Below, piece by piece: positions 36,331 through 44,964 of a stretch of 64,000 bases of DNA (position 1 is its first letter; every line of letters starts with the position of its first letter). The position numbers and the translations under genes were made by a program. Source of the DNA: Clostridium sp. BSD9I1 (GTDB lineage Bacteria > Bacillota > Clostridia > Clostridiales > Clostridiaceae); the NCBI RefSeq assembly GCF_900185645.1, contig NZ_FYAM01000023.1:496001-560000 (forward strand), written 5' to 3'. The notes beneath the pieces are model-generated. The model did no database searches, was not told the origin of the DNA, and saw only the letters and a program-made list of their open reading frames with translations.

Positions 36331-36359
36331 ATAATATTATATATTAATCATATCGTCAA
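36331..36359 (-). promoter_or_regulatory. Sigma-A promoter of acpP
   Basis: TTGACG (36354-36359) and TATTAT (36331-36336) with a 17-bp spacer in the 64-base gap after plsX. Confidence 0.8.
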
Positions 36360-36364
36360 TACTA

Positions 36365-37366
36365 TTAAATTTCATTTAAGATTATAAGTTCTTCTTTTAT
36401 AAGTTCAATAATATTGTTGTTATGATAATTAATACATTGTCTTACAGCATTTTTAAATGCTCTTTTATCTGAGCTTCCATGTGCTTTAACACATATTCCA
36501 TTTACACCTAAAAAAGCAGCTCCTCCATATTCCTTGTAATCGAATTTCTTCTTTATATTTTTAAAAACAGGCTTTAATAAAGCTCCTCCTATCTTAGTTG
36601 AAAAAGAGCTCATTATTTCTTCCTTTAATATATCGAATATAGTAAATGCAGTTCCTTCATACATCTTAAGAACAGTATTTCCTACAAATCCATCGCATAC
36701 TAAAACATTTACATCTCCGGTAGGAATATCTCTAGGTTCTACATTTCCGATAAAATTCAAATTAGATTCTTTAAGAAGAGTGTATGCAGCTTTTGTAAGC
36801 TCATTACCTTTTTCCTCTTCTGCACCTATATTAACAAGGCCTACTGAAGGATTATCTTTTTTTAATATTTTCTCAAAATACACTTTTCCCATTGCTGCAA
36901 ACTGAAGTAAATTATCAGGCTTGCATTCTGCATTAGCTCCTACATCTATAATCATAAATGGTGAATTTTTCCCTGGCATTATTGGAGCTAAAGCTGGTCT
37001 ATCTATCCCTTTAATTCTTCCTACAATAAATAATGCGCCTGCCATAAAGGCTCCTGTACTGCCAGCTGAAATTATTGCATCAGCTTCTTTTGATTTCACC
37101 AAATTAAGCGCCTTATTTAAACTAGAATCCTTTTTTTTTCTTATAGCCATAACAGGTGGTTCATTAGAAGATATTACTTCTTTAGCATCTATTATACTCA
37201 ATAAATTTTTATCGTATTCATAATTAGATAATTCTTTATTTAAAAGGTCCTCAGGTCCTGTAATAAGAAATTTCAAATTTTTAAACTCACTCAATGCTTC
37301 TATACATCCAGCGATTACCTCTTTTGGAGCTAAGTCTCCTCCCATGCCATCCACTGCTATAATCAT
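36365..37366 (-). CDS. plsX: Phosphate acyltransferase PlsX
   Basis: Converts acyl-ACP to acyl-phosphate for glycerolipid synthesis. The 333-aa protein begins [17 protein letters not shown], the family signature, with [19 protein letters not shown] and [17 protein letters not shown] further on. It has its own promoter. The regulator gene fapR, adjacent in B. subtilis, is absent here, and I see no FapR-type operator. Confidence 0.97.
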   Translation of the reverse strand: MIIAVDGMGGDLAPKEVIAGCIEALSEFKNLKFLITGPEDLLNKELSNYEYDKNLLSIIDAKEVISSNEPPVMAIRKKKDSSLNKALNLVKSKEADAIISAGSTGAFMAGALFIVGRIKGIDRPALAPIMPGKNSPFMIIDVGANAECKPDNLLQFAAMGKVYFEKILKKDNPSVGLVNIGAEEEKGNELTKAAYTLLKESNLNFIGNVEPRDIPTGDVNVLVCDGFVGNTVLKMYEGTAFTIFDILKEEIMSSFSTKIGGALLKPVFKNIKKKFDYKEYGGAAFLGVNGICVKAHGSSDKRAFKNAVRQCINYHNNNIIELIKEELIILNEI

Positions 37367-37414
37367 AGTTACGACTTTCCTTTCAATAAAAAACTTGGTA
37401 TTTTATCTGTAAAA

Positions 37415-37443
37415 AGTATATACCAATTTTTTAATAAATACAA
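37415..37443 (-). promoter_or_regulatory. Sigma-A promoter of plsX with overlapping inverted repeat
   Basis: TTGTAT (37438-37443) and TATACT (37415-37420), 17-bp spacer. An inverted repeat TTGGTAT/ATACCAA (37395-37401 and 37420-37426) brackets the predicted start site. It does not match the FapR consensus. Confidence 0.65.
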
Positions 37444-37481
37444 GATAAAATGAAATAAAAAATATAATTTTGACATAAAAT

Positions 37482-37507
37482 AAAAGAAAGTCAAAAGACT
37501 TTCTTTT
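37482..37507 (-). terminator. Terminator of rpmF
   Basis: 11-bp perfect stem AAAAGAAAGTC / GACTTTCTTTT with a 4-nt loop, then ATTTTATG. It overlaps the last bases of the rpmF stop region. Confidence 0.82.
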
Positions 37508-37688
37508 ATTTTTCAGAAGCTACAACTTCTTTTCCTTTATAATATCCACAGCCTTTACAAACTCTGTGCGCAAGTTTCATTTCATGGCACTGAGGACATT
37601 CAACTATTCCTGGCAAGCTTAATTTGAAAGTTTGTGCTCTTCTAGAATCTCTTCTACCTTTAGAGAACCTTCTTGCTGGATTTCCCAC
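37506..37688 (-). CDS. rpmF: 50S ribosomal protein L32, zinc-ribbon form
   Basis: Large-subunit protein. The 60-aa product starts at GTG 37688 ([19 protein letters not shown]); the GGAGG site at 37697-37701 is 8 bases upstream, so the earlier in-frame GTG, which lies in that site, is not the start. Four cysteines (CPQC...CKGC) form a zinc ribbon, the C+ type. It follows yceD by 22 bases, the usual pairing. Confidence 0.96.
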   Translation of the reverse strand: MGNPARRFSKGRRDSRRAQTFKLSLPGIVECPQCHEMKLAHRVCKGCGYYKGKEVVASEK

Positions 37689-37710
37689 AGTAAACACCTC
37701 CTTAGTTTTA

Positions 37711-38202
37711 TCAAAACAATTCCTTTAACTTAGCCAGTCTAGGATCTATATTTTCATCTCCACAATTACAAGTTGAGTGATTCAAATTAGTTCCACAACT
37801 CTGGCAAAGACCTTTACAATTTTCACTGCAAAGCCTTCTAATTGGTAAGCAAAGTATAATGTTATTTTCTATAATTTCTGTGATGTCAATAACATCACTA
37901 TCTATAAAGATGCAATCATCATCTTTATTGGCATCATCATTAGAGAATTTTTCCTCAATAGAAAACTCCATGTTTCTATCAAAATTCTCTAAACATCTTG
38001 AACAACTAAGTTCAATTTTAACCTTTGCTGTAGCATTAAATGATACTTCATTTCCTAAGGCACTTAATGTTCCCTTAACTTCGATAGGAGCTAGAAATTT
38101 AATTTCTTCTTTCCCATCATAAAAACTATCTTCTTCAAAGCAAAGATCTATATCCTTTTTGGTAATCTTTTTTCTTAATAAATCAGATATATCTATCTTC
38201 AT
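37711..38202 (-). CDS. yceD: YceD/DUF177 family protein (YlbN)
   Basis: A 163-aa protein of the DUF177/YceD family, coupled to rpmF in most bacteria and thought to be involved in 23S rRNA or ribosome accumulation. Two cysteine clusters are visible: CSRC at about residues 72-75 and a C-terminal set [16 protein letters not shown]...CNC, suggesting metal binding. The ATG at 38202 is 4 bases from GAGGTGAG; an in-frame GTG three codons upstream is inside that site. It starts a short yceD-rpmF operon with its own promoter. Confidence 0.9.
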   Translation of the reverse strand: MKIDISDLLRKKITKKDIDLCFEEDSFYDGKEEIKFLAPIEVKGTLSALGNEVSFNATAKVKIELSCSRCLENFDRNMEFSIEEKFSNDDANKDDDCIFIDSDVIDITEIIENNIILCLPIRRLCSENCKGLCQSCGTNLNHSTCNCGDENIDPRLAKLKELF

Positions 38203-38233
38203 TTTTCTCACCTCAATGAATTAGCCACAATTT

Positions 38234-38262
38234 ATTATATAAAGATGATAACTAAAAGTCAA
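38234..38262 (-). promoter_or_regulatory. Sigma-A promoter of yceD-rpmF
   Basis: TTGACT (38257-38262) and TATAAT (38234-38239, perfect), 17-bp spacer, between ackA and yceD. Confidence 0.85.
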
Positions 38263-38302
38263 GTTTTATTTGTTTTTTTGTTAAAATATGAAAATTCATG
38301 CG

Positions 38303-39502
38303 TTATTTATCTCCAACTATTTCCTTAGTATCTCTAGCTATCATAAGTTCTTCATTAGTTGGTATAACATATACTTTTACTGAAGAATCAGGAGTGCTTA
38401 TTTCTTTAGCAAATCCTCTTCCTTCACTATTTTTCTTTTCATCTATCTTAATTCCTAAGAATTCAAGATTCTTGCATATTTCACTTCTGCTTAATGCTGA
38501 ATTTTCTCCAAGTCCTGCAGTAAATACTAAGCAATCCATTCCGCCCATAGCTGCTGCATAAGAACCTATAAATCTCTTTACTTTATAGTGGAATACATCA
38601 AGTGCAAGCTCAGCTCTATGATTTCCTGCTTCAGCTGCCTCTTCTATGTCTCTAAAGTCACTGCTTACTCCAGAAATTCCATATACTCCTGACTTTTTAT
38701 TTAAAAGATTGTTTATTTCATCTATGCCTAGGTTTAATTCTTTCATAAGGAAAGTTATTATAGCTGGGTCTACATTACCAGATCTAGTTCCCATAGCTAC
38801 ACCTTCTAATGGAGTAAAGCCCATACTTGTTTCTACTGATTTTCCTCCATCAACAGCACATACACTAGCTCCATTTCCTAAATGGCATGTAACTATTTTT
38901 AAATCTTCTATGTTCTTACCCATCATTTCTGCTGCTACATTTGAAACATATCTATGAGATGTTCCGTGGAATCCGTACTTTCTAATTCCATAATTTTTGT
39001 ATAATTCGTATGGTAAAGCATATAAGTATGCATACTCTGGAATAGTTTGATGGAATGCAGTGTCAAATACCGCTACCATAGGAGTATTTGGCATAAGAGC
39101 TTTACATGCATTTATTCCTATTATGTTTGGAGGATTATGTAATGGTGCAAGTTTTATACAATCTTCTAGGGATTTCATTACTTCATCGTCTATTAAAACA
39201 GAATTCGCATACTTTTCTCCACCATGCACAACTCTGTGTCCTACTGAAGATATTTCTGACATGTCTGAAATAACTCCATGTTCTTTATCTACAAGAGCAC
39301 CTAATACTAATCTTATAGCATCTGTATGATCTTTCATTGGCTCTTCAATTATATATTTTTCTCCATTAACCTTTTGAGTAAGTATAGAACCCTCTATTCC
39401 AATTCTTTCAACAAGTCCTTGTGCTAGAGCACCTTCATTACTCATATCTATTAGCTGATACTTTAAAGATGAACTTCCACAATTAATTACTAATATTTTC
39501 AA
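38303..39502 (-). CDS. ackA: Acetate kinase
   Basis: Interconverts acetyl phosphate and acetate, making ATP in fermentation. The 399-aa protein has the N-terminal [14 protein letters not shown], the mid-protein [28 protein letters not shown], and the catalytic residues typical of the family. The start is TTG at 39502, 9 bases after AAGGAG; the nearby ATG reads straight into a stop. It follows pta by 66 bases, the standard pta-ackA pair. No strong terminator was seen after it. Confidence 0.98.
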   Translation of the reverse strand: MKILVINCGSSSLKYQLIDMSNEGALAQGLVERIGIEGSILTQKVNGEKYIIEEPMKDHTDAIRLVLGALVDKEHGVISDMSEISSVGHRVVHGGEKYANSVLIDDEVMKSLEDCIKLAPLHNPPNIIGINACKALMPNTPMVAVFDTAFHQTIPEYAYLYALPYELYKNYGIRKYGFHGTSHRYVSNVAAEMMGKNIEDLKIVTCHLGNGASVCAVDGGKSVETSMGFTPLEGVAMGTRSGNVDPAIITFLMKELNLGIDEINNLLNKKSGVYGISGVSSDFRDIEEAAEAGNHRAELALDVFHYKVKRFIGSYAAAMGGMDCLVFTAGLGENSALSRSEICKNLEFLGIKIDEKKNSEGRGFAKEISTPDSSVKVYVIPTNEELMIARDTKEIVGDK

Positions 39503-39568
39503 TTTAACATTCTCCTTCCAGGTCTATATTTATATTTAATATAATTAATAAAATTAATACAATAAATC

Positions 39569-40567
39569 TTACTGATTTTGAGCTTGAACTGCTGTAACTG
39601 CAACAACGTTTACTATATCTTCTGGGCTGCATCCTCTTGACAAGTCATTTATAGGTTTTGCAAATCCTTGAGTTATAGGTCCTATTGCTTCTGCCTTAGC
39701 AAATCTTTGAACTAGCTTATATCCTATATTTCCTGCCTGTAAATCAGGGAATATTAGTACATTTGCCTTTCCTGCTACTGGGCTATTTGGAGCTTTAAGA
39801 TTTGCAACTTTATCAACTATAGCTGCATCTAACTGTAATTCACCATCAATTTTAATGTCTGGTCTCATTTCTTTTGCAAGCTTAGTTGCTTTAGTAACTT
39901 TTTCAACTAATTCATGACTAGCACTTCCCATAGTTGAGAAAGAAAGCATAGCTACTTTAGGTTCCATATTGCAAAGTGTTTTTGCAGTTTCTGCAGTACT
40001 TATAGCTATAGATGCTAATTCTTCTGCAGTAGGATTTGGATTAACAGCACAATCTGAGAAAAGTAATAACCCATCTTGGCCATATACAGAATCCGGAACT
40101 ACCATGATAAATGCACTAGATACAACTGAAGCTCCAGGAGCTGTTTTAACTATTTGAAGCCCTGGTCTTAATAGATCTCCTGTAGTATGAATTGCACCAG
40201 AAACCATACCATCAGCATCGTTTTGCTTTACCATCATAGTACCAAAATATAACGGATCTTTTACAACTTTAAGTGCTTTTTCAATAGTCATACCTTTGCT
40301 TTTTCTTAACTCATATAATTCTTTTGCATAGCCTTCTGTCTTATCACTTGTTTCAGGATCTATTATTTCTGCTCCATCAACACTAACACCGAATTTATTT
40401 GCTATCTCATGCACTCTTTCTTTATTTCCTACTAAAATTATATTTGCAAGATCATTTTTTATTATCATTTCACAAGCTTTTATATTTCTTTCTTCTTCTC
40501 CTTCAGGAAGGACAATGTTCATTTTATTAGACTTAGCTTTTTGCCATATTTGTTCCATTAATTTCAT
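39569..40567 (-). CDS. pta: Phosphate acetyltransferase
   Basis: Converts acetyl-CoA and phosphate to acetyl phosphate and CoA; with AckA it makes ATP and acetate. The 332-aa length is that of the short Firmicute form without the N-terminal regulatory domain. Motifs include IVLPEGEEERN, DGMVSGAIHTTGDLLRPG and FPDLQAGNIGYKL. The ATG at 40567 follows GGAGG by 11 bases; the frame stays open nine codons upstream without a site. Its upstream region contains a promoter, a Rex-like site and a large inverted repeat. Confidence 0.97.
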   Translation of the reverse strand: MKLMEQIWQKAKSNKMNIVLPEGEEERNIKACEMIIKNDLANIILVGNKERVHEIANKFGVSVDGAEIIDPETSDKTEGYAKELYELRKSKGMTIEKALKVVKDPLYFGTMMVKQNDADGMVSGAIHTTGDLLRPGLQIVKTAPGASVVSSAFIMVVPDSVYGQDGLLLFSDCAVNPNPTAEELASIAISTAETAKTLCNMEPKVAMLSFSTMGSASHELVEKVTKATKLAKEMRPDIKIDGELQLDAAIVDKVANLKAPNSPVAGKANVLIFPDLQAGNIGYKLVQRFAKAEAIGPITQGFAKPINDLSRGCSPEDIVNVVAVTAVQAQNQ

Positions 40568-40648
40568 AACAAATATTACCTCCATCTTATACATTTTAAT
40601 TAATTAAAGCACAATATATAATATAGGCCTTTTACCAAAGCTTTTCAA

Positions 40649-40689
40649 GGGTAAATTTTAAAAAAATATATATTATTTTAAAATTACCC
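40649..40689. repeat. 41-bp imperfect inverted repeat in the pta leader
   Basis: GGGTAAATTTTAAA (40649-40662) faces TTTTAAAATTACCC (40676-40689), closing an AT loop. It lies about 80-120 bases upstream of pta and downstream of its predicted promoter, so it would form a hairpin in the mRNA leader. No T run follows, so not a plain terminator. Confidence 0.6.
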
Positions 40690-40706
40690 ATCCACTTTTT
40701 CCCTGA

Positions 40707-40735
40707 ATTTTATGAAAAAGTATAGTATTTTTCAA
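40707..40735 (-). promoter_or_regulatory. Sigma-A promoter of pta-ackA
   Basis: TTGAAA (40730-40735) and TAAAAT (40707-40712) with a 17-bp spacer, giving a leader of about 130 nt. Confidence 0.75.
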
Positions 40736-40740
40736 AAAAC

Positions 40741-40758
40741 GTGTTAAATAATTATCAA
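40741..40758. promoter_or_regulatory. Candidate Rex (redox repressor) binding site
   Basis: GTGTTAA-ATAA-TTATCAA matches the clostridial Rex consensus TTGTTAANNNNTTAACAA at 12 of 14 defined positions. It lies 6 bases from the pta -35 box and 4 bases from the -35 box of tmcAL. Rex senses NADH/NAD+ in fermentative Firmicutes; the rex gene itself is not in this window. Confidence 0.5.
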
Positions 40759-40761
40759 TGT

Positions 40762-40789
40762 TTGTATAATTTGAAAATTTGTCTATAAT
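40762..40789 (+). promoter_or_regulatory. Sigma-A promoter of tmcAL
   Basis: TTGTAT (40762-40767) and TATAAT (40784-40789) with a 16-bp spacer; TTTGTA one base earlier gives 17. It faces the pta promoter. Confidence 0.65.
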
Positions 40790-40837
40790 AATTTATGTAA
40801 ACAATATAAAATAATTACTAATTTTTGGAGGATAATT

Positions 40838-42055
40838 ATGAAAATAGCAGGTATTGTTGTTGAATATAATCCCTTGCATAACGGCCATGTACTTCATATA
40901 AAAAAAACCAAGGAAGTTACTAAATGTGATGGTGTTATTGCCGTAATGAGTGGCCATTTTGTTCAAAGAGGTACTCCTTCCATTTTAGACAAATGGACCC
41001 GTGCCAAAATGGCACTTCTAAGTGGAGTAGACTTAGTAATCGAGCTTCCTTTAGTATATAGTATTTCTTCAGCTGAATTTTTTGCCTGGGGCAGCATGAG
41101 CCTGCTTAATAGCTTAGGTATAGTAGATTCTTTATGTTTTGGCAGTGAAAGTGGTAATATACTAGATATTATGAAGATATCTAATATTCTTGTTAATGAA
41201 CCTTTAGAATTTAAAGCCAGTTTAAAAAAACATTTAGATAAAGGAACTCCCTTTCCATTGGCTCGAAATTTAGCATTGTACGAATATTTAGGAAATAACG
41301 AAAAAAATTGTTTGTCCTTTAACAATTTTTTTACCTCATCTAACAATATTTTGGGAATAGAATATTGTAAAAATTTATTGAAATTAAATAGCAGTATTGA
41401 ACCCTTTACCATTTCAAGGCAAGGAAATTCTTACAATTCATTGGATTTGGATTCAAAATTTTCCAGTGCCACTGCTATAAGAAATTATCTCCAAAGCAAT
41501 ACAGATATAAATCATATTAAATATTTTACCCCTGATAGTGTATGGAATATACTTGAAAGTTTGAAAAAAAGCTCTTATTTATTTGATTTTGAAGATAAAG
41601 TATTAAATTATATAAAATATAAATATATTTCTGGAATTGGAGATACAGAAAAAATACCCGAAGCTTCTGAAGGACTTTCTAATAGAATTAACTCCTTTAT
41701 TATTGGTTCTAATAATATGAAAGAACTTATACTGAATATAAAAACTAAGCGATATACCTATTCAAGAATAAGCAGGATTTTATATCAATACTTTTTAAAT
41801 TTTGACACCTTTAACTATGATGCGCTTAGACGAGACCCATGCCCTTATGCTAGAATTTTGGGTTTTAATAGTATAGGAAGAGAAATGCTTAAACAAATGA
41901 AAAAAAGCTCTTCTATCCCTATATATACTAAGCTTCCAAAACATCTCCCTGAAATATTAGAAATAGATATTAAAGCAACTAAATCCTACAGTTTAATTAA
42001 TAATTTTGTAGACCCATTTGCAGATTATAAAACCAAGCCTATAATTCTAGAGTAA
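40838..42055 (+). CDS. tmcAL: tRNA(Met) cytidine acetate ligase TmcAL (YlbM)
   Basis: Forms N4-acetylcytidine at the wobble position of elongator tRNA-Met, activating acetate with ATP. The 405-aa protein has the nucleotidyltransferase HxGH-type motif in GIVVEYNPLHNGHVLHI (about residues 5-21), GHFVQRGTPSILDKW, SATAIRNYL, and a C-terminal tRNA-binding helical domain with SRISRILYQ. TTTGGAGG precedes the ATG. It diverges from pta-ackA, the genes that make acetate, its substrate; this adjacency may be regulatory or simply inherited. ylbJ follows after 56 bases. Confidence 0.93.
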   Translation: MKIAGIVVEYNPLHNGHVLHIKKTKEVTKCDGVIAVMSGHFVQRGTPSILDKWTRAKMALLSGVDLVIELPLVYSISSAEFFAWGSMSLLNSLGIVDSLCFGSESGNILDIMKISNILVNEPLEFKASLKKHLDKGTPFPLARNLALYEYLGNNEKNCLSFNNFFTSSNNILGIEYCKNLLKLNSSIEPFTISRQGNSYNSLDLDSKFSSATAIRNYLQSNTDINHIKYFTPDSVWNILESLKKSSYLFDFEDKVLNYIKYKYISGIGDTEKIPEASEGLSNRINSFIIGSNNMKELILNIKTKRYTYSRISRILYQYFLNFDTFNYDALRRDPCPYARILGFNSIGREMLKQMKKSSSIPIYTKLPKHLPEILEIDIKATKSYSLINNFVDPFADYKTKPIILE

Positions 42056-42111
42056 TAAAATTCAATCCTTACAATATATTTATATTAAAGTATTTTTATA
42101 AGGATAGTTTT

Positions 42112-43284
42112 ATGATAAGAATTATATTATATTTAATGATTATAATATCAATAATACTAATTTGTTTATTACTAAAAAATAAGTCTATGTTAATAACTTT
42201 AATTTGTTCCATATTGATAATAAGTTTTGCTTTAAATCCCAGTATTTCAATAGCTGGCACCATAGAAGGAGCTCATTTGTTTTTTTATAAAGTGTTTCCT
42301 TCATTATTCCCGTTTTTAACCATATCAAATATAATGTTGTACTGTAACGGCGTATTTATATACTCTAAATTTTTCGGAAAGTTTCTTTGCCTTCCTCTTA
42401 GGTTACCAGTACAATGCAGTTTTGTTGTAATAATAAGCACCTTGTGTGGATATCCGCTTGGAGCAAAATACGCCTGTGAGCTATATGAAAAGAAGATTAT
42501 AGATTTCAATACTTGTAAAAGACTTCTAAATATAGCCTCTAATGCTAGCCCCTTATTTGTTATTGGTTCCGTAGGAGTATCAATGTTCAAAAGTTTAAGA
42601 ATGGGTTATATATTATTAATTGCCAATTATCTGTCCTGTTTCATTATGAGCTTAATAATAAAACCCGATGAAAAAAAGATTCCATATAAATCCGCTGTAA
42701 ATACTACCTATGATTTAAATTTAGGGTCAGCACTTAGAACTTCTATTGAAGATTCTATAAAAACATCTTCATCTGTAGGTGGATTTATAATATTGTTTTC
42801 AGTCATAAATAACATAATAAAAAATAGCATCATTTTTGATGCTATTTTAAAAAATATTAGTATACTATTTAATATTCCTACAAAAGTTATACAAGGATTT
42901 TTACTAGGACTTATTGAAATGACAAATGGATGCAATATACTCTCTACTACAGATATTAATCCTGCCATAAAGCTAAGTATTGCAAGTTTTTTAATTGGAT
43001 TTAGCGGACTATGTATACTTTGGCAGTGTAATTCTTTTATGAGTAAATTTGATTTTTCCCTTATTAGATATAGCAAATATAAATTATTACAAGGGATAAT
43101 AAGTTCAATTATATGTTTTTTAACATATAATATCCTTTATACTACTTCCCCTACATTTAATAACTCATATTATAAGATATCTACAATCAATTTATATATG
43201 TACATTTTTTTAATTATTATATTACCAGTGGTAATTTATAAAATTATTATTACACTTAAAAAGTTACTTTTTCATACTTCTTAG
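42112..43284 (+). CDS. ylbJ: Sporulation integral membrane protein YlbJ
   Basis: Membrane protein needed for heat-resistant spores in B. subtilis. The 390-aa protein has about ten hydrophobic segments and nucleoside-recognition (Gate)-type sequence; motifs FPSLFPFLTISNIM, STLCGYPLGAKYACELYE and LLNIASNASPLFVIGSVG fit the family. AAGGAT lies 7 bases before the ATG and can pair with ATCCTT at 42065-42070. It is transcribed after tmcAL and overlaps the convergent coiled-coil gene by 21 bases. A sigma-E promoter would be expected but I could not find a convincing one. Confidence 0.9.
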   Translation: MIRIILYLMIIISIILICLLLKNKSMLITLICSILIISFALNPSISIAGTIEGAHLFFYKVFPSLFPFLTISNIMLYCNGVFIYSKFFGKFLCLPLRLPVQCSFVVIISTLCGYPLGAKYACELYEKKIIDFNTCKRLLNIASNASPLFVIGSVGVSMFKSLRMGYILLIANYLSCFIMSLIIKPDEKKIPYKSAVNTTYDLNLGSALRTSIEDSIKTSSSVGGFIILFSVINNIIKNSIIFDAILKNISILFNIPTKVIQGFLLGLIEMTNGCNILSTTDINPAIKLSIASFLIGFSGLCILWQCNSFMSKFDFSLIRYSKYKLLQGIISSIICFLTYNILYTTSPTFNNSYYKISTINLYMYIFLIIILPVVIYKIIITLKKLLFHTS

Positions 43285-43791
43285 TTCTTGTATATTTTCT
43301 CTTATGGTATCAGATGTAAACTTTACTTCGCTCTCTAAGCTACTTATAAAACGCTCCATTTCATCCTTGATACTATTTAACATTTTATCGCTTTTTTCTG
43401 AGATTTCTTTTTCTAGCTCAGTTAAAATTTCATCTGCATATTCTCTAGCCCCAAGCCTTAAAGCTTTCGCATCATTTTGGGCTGAAGAAATTATTTCTTC
43501 GGCTCTTTCCTTTGCTTCAATGGTGATATCATGGCCTTCTATTTGCCTTTTTAAAACTTCAATGTTCTCTTTTTTTATCTCTTCTGCTTCCTTTTGTGCT
43601 TCACTTATTATTCTATCCTTTTCTTCATAAACCCATTGAGCTTTCTTAAATTCTGATGGCATATAATTTATTATTTTATATACTGCTTCAGTAATTTCTT
43701 TTTTATCTACCATTATCTTGCCGGTCATAGGCACTTTTGATGCCGTTTCTATTATCTCTTGAATATATTCAAGTAACTTAAGTACGTCCAT
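43264..43791 (-). CDS. Conserved coiled-coil protein, function unknown
   Basis: A 175-aa highly charged protein. After a short N-terminal segment (MDVLKLLEYIQEIIETASKVP) residues 50-175 are an almost uninterrupted predicted coiled coil rich in Glu, Lys and Ala (KDRIISEAQKEAEEIKKEN...). Such proteins are often labelled ATPase or ATP synthase B-like through coiled-coil similarity, but no nucleotide-binding motif is visible. It sits between ylbJ and coaD and ends two bases before the coaD stop; the last 21 bases overlap ylbJ. Its layout resembles DivIVA/GpsB or YlbF-type helical proteins, but I cannot assign it. Confidence 0.72.
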   Translation of the reverse strand: MDVLKLLEYIQEIIETASKVPMTGKIMVDKKEITEAVYKIINYMPSEFKKAQWVYEEKDRIISEAQKEAEEIKKENIEVLKRQIEGHDITIEAKERAEEIISSAQNDAKALRLGAREYADEILTELEKEISEKSDKMLNSIKDEMERFISSLESEVKFTSDTIRENIQELRSMKK

Positions 43792-43793
43792 AA

Positions 43794-44285
43794 TTAAATC
43801 CCCCTATTTTTCTCTATCCTTTCTAGTACATCTTGTATAATTTCATCAGGCACTAATCCCTGTATACATCCTCCAAACATAGCTACTTGTTTTACAGAAG
43901 ATGAACTTAAAAATGAATATTCTGCCGCTGTCATCATAAATATTGTTTCCATATCAGGATTTAATCTCTTATTCATTAATGCCATTTTAAACTCATACTC
44001 AAAATCTGATACTGCTCGTAGTCCTTTTATAATAACCTTTATGTTTCTTTCCTCCATAAAATTAACTAAAAGTCCACTAAAGCTTTCTACTTTTACATTT
44101 GGTATATCCTTAGTAGCTCTTTTTATAAGCTCTACTCTCTCATCTATTTCAAACAATCCTTTTTTATCGGGATTTACCAGTACTCCTACTATGACTTCAT
44201 CAAATGTCTTGGATGCTCTTTTAATTATGTCTAAATGCCCATTAGTTATAGGATCAAAACTACCTGGGTAAACACCTATGTTCAT
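43794..44285 (-). CDS. coaD: Phosphopantetheine adenylyltransferase
   Basis: Fourth step of CoA synthesis, adenylating 4'-phosphopantetheine. The 163-aa protein begins [21 protein letters not shown], containing the HxGH-type motif (TNGH), with [19 protein letters not shown] and [13 protein letters not shown] downstream. The ATG at 44285 follows GGGAGGAAT; the upstream open frame belongs to rsmD coding sequence. It follows rsmD with one base between stop and start, the conserved rsmD-coaD pair. coaBC lies elsewhere in this window. Confidence 0.97.
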   Translation of the reverse strand: MNIGVYPGSFDPITNGHLDIIKRASKTFDEVIVGVLVNPDKKGLFEIDERVELIKRATKDIPNVKVESFSGLLVNFMEERNIKVIIKGLRAVSDFEYEFKMALMNKRLNPDMETIFMMTAAEYSFLSSSSVKQVAMFGGCIQGLVPDEIIQDVLERIEKNRGI

Positions 44286-44286
44286 T

Positions 44287-44844
44287 TTATTCCTCCCTAT
44301 ACTCGTAAAAGCAAACAGTTGTATTGCCATATTTTCTATAATCAGTTAACTTAATATTATCTGTTCCCTGATATATCTCTTCAATTGAATCAATTTTACT
44401 CACTATAATCCCATCTCTATTAAGCAAGTTGTTATCGTCAATTATCTGCATAGCTGGTGGAATCATTTCTCTTACATAAGGTGGATCTATAAAAATCAAA
44501 TCAAAAACCATTCCCTTACTTGCTAGCATCTTTAAGGCCTCATAAGAATCCATATTTAAACATGTACATTTATCTTCGAAATTCAAATTTTTTACGTTTT
44601 GCTTAAGAATACTAAAGCTTTTTTCTCCCATATCTACTAAATAGCACTCCTTAGCACCTCTACTTACTGCTTCCAATCCTAAGCTTCCTGTACCTGCAAA
44701 AACATCTATTGCCTTTGTTCCATATACACGAAATTGAATCATATTGAATATATTTTCTTTTACTCTATCTAAAGTAGGTCTAGTTCCCATACCTTCAGGA
44801 GGTAAAATCTTTTTTCCTTTTGCAATACCTGCAATTATTCTCAT
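44287..44844 (-). CDS. rsmD: 16S rRNA (guanine(966)-N(2))-methyltransferase RsmD
   Basis: Methylates G966 of 16S rRNA. The 185-aa protein has the class I methyltransferase fold: [13 protein letters not shown] at the start, [18 protein letters not shown] (SAM site, about residues 47-64) and the catalytic IDPPY at about 124-128. The start is the ATG at 44844 behind GAGGAGG. A weak hairpin after recG (about 44918-44940) and a possible promoter (TTTAAA-17-TAAAAT) suggest it starts a new unit, but both are faint. Confidence 0.94.
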   Translation of the reverse strand: MRIIAGIAKGKKILPPEGMGTRPTLDRVKENIFNMIQFRVYGTKAIDVFAGTGSLGLEAVSRGAKECYLVDMGEKSFSILKQNVKNLNFEDKCTCLNMDSYEALKMLASKGMVFDLIFIDPPYVREMIPPAMQIIDDNNLLNRDGIIVSKIDSIEEIYQGTDNIKLTDYRKYGNTTVCFYEYREE

Positions 44845-44964
44845 ACAAATTCCTCCTCTTCCTTTTTTCGTTAATTTCTCTAACATTTTATCACATTTAG
44901 TTCTTTATTTAAAGAATAACCTATTTTATTTAATAAGGTTGTTAATAATATTATAATTAGGAAT

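Noticed and set aside
37367-37505. FapR operator upstream of plsX
   Set aside because: The dyad found there (TTGGTAT/ATACCAA, 18-base gap) differs in sequence and spacing from the FapR consensus, and fapR is not adjacent.
42068-42075. Sigma-E -10-like CTTACAAT upstream of ylbJ
   Set aside because: No -35 element at the right distance; a single degenerate box is not enough.
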